From: Patescibacteria group bacterium
GTDB lineage: Bacteria; Patescibacteriota; Minisyncoccia; Portnoybacterales; UBA2143
Length of the DNA stretch: 8,325 nt
Direction: 5' to 3'
NCBI GenBank assembly: GCA_018819085.1
Contig: JAHJQT010000062.1
Span: 1-8,325 of the forward strand
Below are positions 6,145 through 8,325 of the stretch, in pieces. Position numbers and translations under genes: made by a program. A model generated the notes under the pieces. The model was not told the DNA's origin. It saw nothing but the letters and a program-made list of their open reading frames with translations, and searched no databases. Each line of letters opens with the position of its first letter. The stretch's first letter is position 1.

Positions 6145-6173
6145 ATGCCTTGTCCAGAGAGATAGACAGGTAT
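6145..6173 (+). other. Hairpin 1 of the intergenic element
   Basis: ATGCCTTGTC (6145-6154) pairs with GACAGGTAT (6165-6173) through 9 pairs with one bulged T (6151) and one G-U pair (6147-6171). The loop is CAGAGAGATA. It is the weakest of the three. Confidence 0.5.
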
Positions 6174-6180
6174 TACAGGA

Positions 6181-6254
6181 ATAGGACGCGCCTTGAGAGC
6201 TACATCCCTTACGCTCGGAGGGCGGAAGGGTGTACTCGTCAAGGCGTGTCCTAT
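6181..6254 (+). other. Hairpin 2 of the intergenic element, 33 base pairs
   Basis: A 74-nt near-perfect stem-loop. An outer 16-bp stem joins ATAGGACGCGCCTTGA (6181-6196) to TCAAGGCGTGTCCTAT (6239-6254) with a single G-U. It continues through GAG/CTC, TACA/TGTA, CCCTT/AAGGG and CGCTC/GGGCG, separated only by single bulges and one mismatch, to a GGA loop (6217-6219). Such length and GC content in an AT-rich gap is far above chance. Confidence 0.8.
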
Positions 6255-6288
6255 GAGTGAGTGTAAACCATGCCTTATCTAATCAATC

Positions 6289-6360
6289 TCAGGCCGTGCC
6301 TTTAAGTTTTTTAGGTTTAATAAATTAAACCTTTAAAAAACTATACAAGGCACGGTCTGG
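6289..6360 (+). other. Hairpin 3 of the intergenic element
   Basis: Three stacked stems: CCGTGCCTT (6294-6302) with AAGGCACGG (6347-6355); AGTTTTTTA (6305-6313) with TAAAAAACT (6334-6342); GGTTTAAT (6314-6321) with ATTAAACC (6324-6331). The base extends by 5 more pairs, two of them G-U. No U tract follows on either strand, so it does not look like a standard terminator, although it lies just after the end of the glycosyltransferase gene. Confidence 0.75.
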
Positions 6361-6390
6361 ATTTCTTAGAAGGCCTGATCAGATTCTGTT

Positions 6391-7092
6391 TTATTCCTTA
6401 AATCTATACTTTATTATCGTCCAAATTCCGATTAAACCATCTTTGAATCTTATTTTCTTCCCTTGTTTAAATTTTCTAGGATTATATGAAATAGGAACTT
6501 CTTTAATTAATAATCCTTTTTTTAAAATCTTTGCAGTTATCTCTGCTTCTATCTCAAAACCATTACTATCTAACTTGATTGATTTTATTAAATGCGCTGG
6601 GAATAACTTATAGCAAGTATAAATATCTGTCAATTTTGTTCTAAAAAGAAAATTATTTAAAAATGTTAAAAATTTCACTCCTAAAACATAATGAAAATAT
6701 CCTCTCTTTTTAGAATTAATATTTCGAGAACCATAAACAGCCCCTATTTCAGAACCATTTAATTCTTTTAAAAGCAATGTCCAATCCTGTGGATTATATT
6801 CCAAATCAGCATCCTGAATAATCACAGCACTTCCAGTAACTGCTTTTAATCCTGTTCTAATTGCTTTGCCCTTACCTATATTCTTATTATGCCTCAAGAT
6901 AATTAAATTATATTTTTCCTTAATATTTTTTAAAATATTTTTAGTATTATCTGAAGATCCATCATCAACAATAATAATTTCTTTTTCATAATCAAAAACA
7001 GGAGCATTTTTAACTTGCTTAATGATTTCTTCTATTGTTGATTCTTCATTAAGAACTGGAATTATAATAGAAAGTTTCTTATTTATTCCCAT
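6391..7092 (-). CDS. Family 2 glycosyltransferase, DPM1/polyprenyl-phosphate type
   Basis: GT-A fold enzyme likely to move a sugar from a nucleotide sugar to a lipid phosphate such as undecaprenyl phosphate, at the inner face of the membrane. Motifs: LSIIIPVLNEESTIEEII (7-24), the nucleotide-binding VDDGSSDNT (42-50), HNKNIGKGKAIRTG (68-81), the metal-binding DADLEY (94-99), GSRN (121-124), then GFEIEAEI (178-185) and VPISYNPR (199-206), as in dolichol-phosphate mannose synthase-like proteins. At 233 aa it is the short form with no C-terminal membrane helices. The sugar cannot be told from the sequence. It overlaps the upstream membrane protein by 10 nt, so the two are probably translated together, and the pair may form one glycan pathway. 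The ATG has no Shine-Dalgarno. Confidence 0.88.
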   Translation of the reverse strand: MGINKKLSIIIPVLNEESTIEEIIKQVKNAPVFDYEKEIIIVDDGSSDNTKNILKNIKEKYNLIILRHNKNIGKGKAIRTGLKAVTGSAVIIQDADLEYNPQDWTLLLKELNGSEIGAVYGSRNINSKKRGYFHYVLGVKFLTFLNNFLFRTKLTDIYTCYKLFPAHLIKSIKLDSNGFEIEAEITAKILKKGLLIKEVPISYNPRKFKQGKKIRFKDGLIGIWTIIKYRFKE

Positions 7093-8325
7093 AAAATTTC
7101 GTATTGATCAATAATAGATTTATTAATATCATTTCTTTTGAGAAAAATTATAATATAAGAATCATAATATATAACAGCCCATTCAGGATCTTTAATTCTT
7201 TCAATTAAAAAATTCTGTCCCCAGGGAGTATAATCACGATGCGAAAAAAATATCGCATTAAAATTATATTTCTCTATCTGTTCTTGCCAAACAGAATTAT
7301 CTTGTTGAGCTGGAATATATATATCTTCAAAAAATGGAATAGAATATGCTTCTGGACGATTATCAGTAAAAACCTTTTCCTGAGGATAAAAATGATAAAT
7401 TAAATATCCTCCAATATCATAGTTATTGAAAATAGGACCTTTAATATTATTATCTTTTAAAAAATCAGCTGATTGATTATTCCCTTGCATTAAGCCAAGA
7501 CCAAATATAAATTTATTTAAAGGCAGTTTTTGAGAATAAACCATAAAACTAATTAAAAATATAGCCAAAGATACAAAAACAAAAAACATTTTTGCATTAA
7601 GAGATTTAAGCTTAAATTTTTTACCTAAAATATTCTTAATATTATACGCAAGAATAGGTAAAGCAAATAATCCAAAGATAGTAAAGTTTCTAATCGCCAA
7701 CCAGCCTAAAACACTCCAAACAATGGCTAAAACAAAATACGTAAAAGAAAAACGTTTACGTTTTGATATTAAAACTGCAATAAAACTCAAAATAAGGATA
7801 CTGAAAACTATTTCATATAGAATTAAATTTGGATTATTAACAATACCTAATTTCTGAAGAAACCAAACTGACTGATTTTCAACAATACGATAACCGTAAT
7901 CTTTAAAAATATTAAATGGCTCAAGAATTGCTTTTATAAAGAAAGGATTAATTAAAGTTACTAAACTAGTTAAAATTAACGACAAAAACAAAGACGTTCT
8001 TTGCTTCGCAAGGAACGTCCTTGTTTCCACTAAAAATAACCCTACTAAAGCAGGACCAAAAATAAAATAAATATGAATATTAACCCAAAAGATTTCCAAA
8101 ATTGGAAGGACAAAAAGCCATTTAGAACTAATTTTCTTGTTTTTCCAACTCCAAAGAATCCAGAAAAACAAAGCTATGAATAAGTAACTAAATATTTCAG
8201 GTCTAATTTCTGTTCTTTGGGCAATCAAAGGAATTAACAATAAAGAAACAATAAAGGCAATACTAAAATTAGATTCTTTTTTAGCAATATAAAAAAATAT
8301 GTAGAAAATAAATAGGCTTAGGAGA
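7083..8325 (-). CDS. Polytopic membrane protein, possibly GT-C-like; 5' end outside the window
   Basis: The frame is open from the stop at 7083-7085 to the window edge, so the true start lies beyond 8325. The TTG at 8240 is not a convincing start, because hydrophobic coding sequence continues upstream of it (LLSLFIFYIFFYIA). The visible 413 residues have about eight or nine hydrophobic helices, then a soluble domain of about 140 residues. RPEIFSYLFIALFFWI and, in the tail, GPIFNNYDIGGYLIYHFYP with VFTDNRPEAY resemble large bacterial integral membrane proteins related to GT-C glycosyltransferases and dolichyl-mannosyltransferase-like proteins, but I cannot name the family firmly. The catalytic N-terminal loop would be in the missing part. 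It overlaps the family 2 glycosyltransferase, which might make its lipid-linked sugar donor. A palindrome lies in frame at 7986-8026. Confidence 0.75.
   Translation of the reverse strand, partial: LLSLFIFYIFFYIAKKESNFSIAFIVSLLLIPLIAQRTEIRPEIFSYLFIALFFWILWSWKNKKISSKWLFVLPILEIFWVNIHIYFIFGPALVGLFLVETRTFLAKQRTSLFLSLILTSLVTLINPFFIKAILEPFNIFKDYGYRIVENQSVWFLQKLGIVNNPNLILYEIVFSILILSFIAVLISKRKRFSFTYFVLAIVWSVLGWLAIRNFTIFGLFALPILAYNIKNILGKKFKLKSLNAKMFFVFVSLAIFLISFMVYSQKLPLNKFIFGLGLMQGNNQSADFLKDNNIKGPIFNNYDIGGYLIYHFYPQEKVFTDNRPEAYSIPFFEDIYIPAQQDNSVWQEQIEKYNFNAIFFSHRDYTPWGQNFLIERIKDPEWAVIYYDSYIIIFLKRNDINKSIIDQYEILWE
7986..8026. repeat. Palindromic element inside the membrane-protein gene
   Basis: Left arm 7986-8004 (AAACAAAGACGTTCTTTGC) and right arm 8008-8026 (GCAAGGAACGTCCTTGTTT) form an 18-pair hairpin with one mismatch around a TTC loop. 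It is read in frame as ETRTFLAKQRTSLF, in the loop between two hydrophobic helices, so it does not disturb the membrane segments. The codon for the second Thr and the Arg/Ala/Lys-rich content contrast with the Ile/Phe/Leu-rich flanks. It may be an inserted small repeat. Confidence 0.65.

Larger units (their letters stand above)
6141..6385 (+). ncRNA. Candidate structured RNA or REP-like element: three hairpins
   Basis: The gap between iscS and the glycosyltransferase holds a block of much higher GC than its surroundings, with three stem-loops in series (6145-6173, 6181-6254, 6289-6360). The core RYGCCTT occurs six times, at or near the ends of stem arms. All five non-Watson-Crick pairs are G-U on the plus strand (6147-6171, 6188-6247, 6215-6221, 6293-6356, 6289-6360); on the minus strand each would be an A-C mismatch. 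That favours a plus-strand RNA, opposite to all genes here. A competing helix (6285-6295 with 6372-6385) could open the base of the third hairpin. I recognise no known RNA family: no tmRNA, RNase P, SRP or tRNA signatures. No clear plus-strand promoter is visible. The alternative is a cluster of palindromic mobile repeats. Confidence 0.5.

Noticed and set aside
6182..6253. tRNA-sized 72-nt fold
   Set aside because: It is a single long hairpin with no D-arm, anticodon arm or T-loop signature on either strand.
6132..6260. Plus-strand 42-codon reading frame starting MARTYALSREIDRY
   Set aside because: It overlaps hairpins 1 and 2, whose pairing explains its base composition. It has no Shine-Dalgarno or promoter, its GC-rich codons differ from all neighbours, and it resembles no family I know. 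I keep it only as a remote alternative.
6294..6355. Integron attC-like or factor-independent terminator reading of hairpin 3
   Set aside because: The attC boundary boxes are absent and no U tract follows the stem on either strand.

Overview
This AT-rich window most likely comes from a Candidate Phyla Radiation (Patescibacteria) bacterium, probably Parcubacteria-like. The main evidence is the partial 16S rRNA gene. It has a perfect 27F site, an EUB338-III-type site at the 338 region, the AATAGACGGGGA variant near position 907, and a 530 loop with A522/U527 instead of C522/G527. Supporting signs are compact genes, start codons without Shine-Dalgarno sequences, a shortened TrmD, and the absence of rimM and rplS from the rpsP-trmD neighbourhood. 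The lineage call is from remembered signatures, not from a tree.

Every gene lies on the minus strand, so transcription runs from high to low coordinates. In that order: a polytopic membrane protein (7083 to beyond 8325, cut by the window edge) overlaps a family 2 glycosyltransferase (6391-7092). A 288-bp gap follows, holding three strong hairpins of unusually high GC. Next come iscS, iscU, rpmF, nusB and rnc, then rpsP, khpA and trmD, and finally the 16S rRNA gene. The 16S gene has its own strong promoter, which overlaps the last codons of trmD.

Functionally, the first pair looks like envelope glycan or lipid-linked sugar work. IscS and IscU supply sulfur and iron-sulfur clusters. The rest is a translation and ribosome-biogenesis block: ribosomal proteins L32 and S16, NusB (rRNA antitermination), RNase III (rRNA processing), KhpA (RNA binding) and TrmD (m1G37 in tRNA), placed directly before the rRNA they serve. 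A possible boxA, the site NusB binds, lies in the 16S leader.

The points most worth attention are: (1) the three-hairpin element at 6141-6385, whose five wobble pairs are all G-U on the plus strand and would be A-C mismatches on the minus strand, and which carries six RYGCCTT cores; (2) AATT tracts with a 7-nt period in most intergenic gaps, one of which lies inside trmD and lengthens its catalytic loop; (3) a palindrome inserted in frame in the membrane protein; (4) the covarying 522-527 pair in the 16S, which removes the G527 methylation target; (5) a general lack of Shine-Dalgarno sequences.
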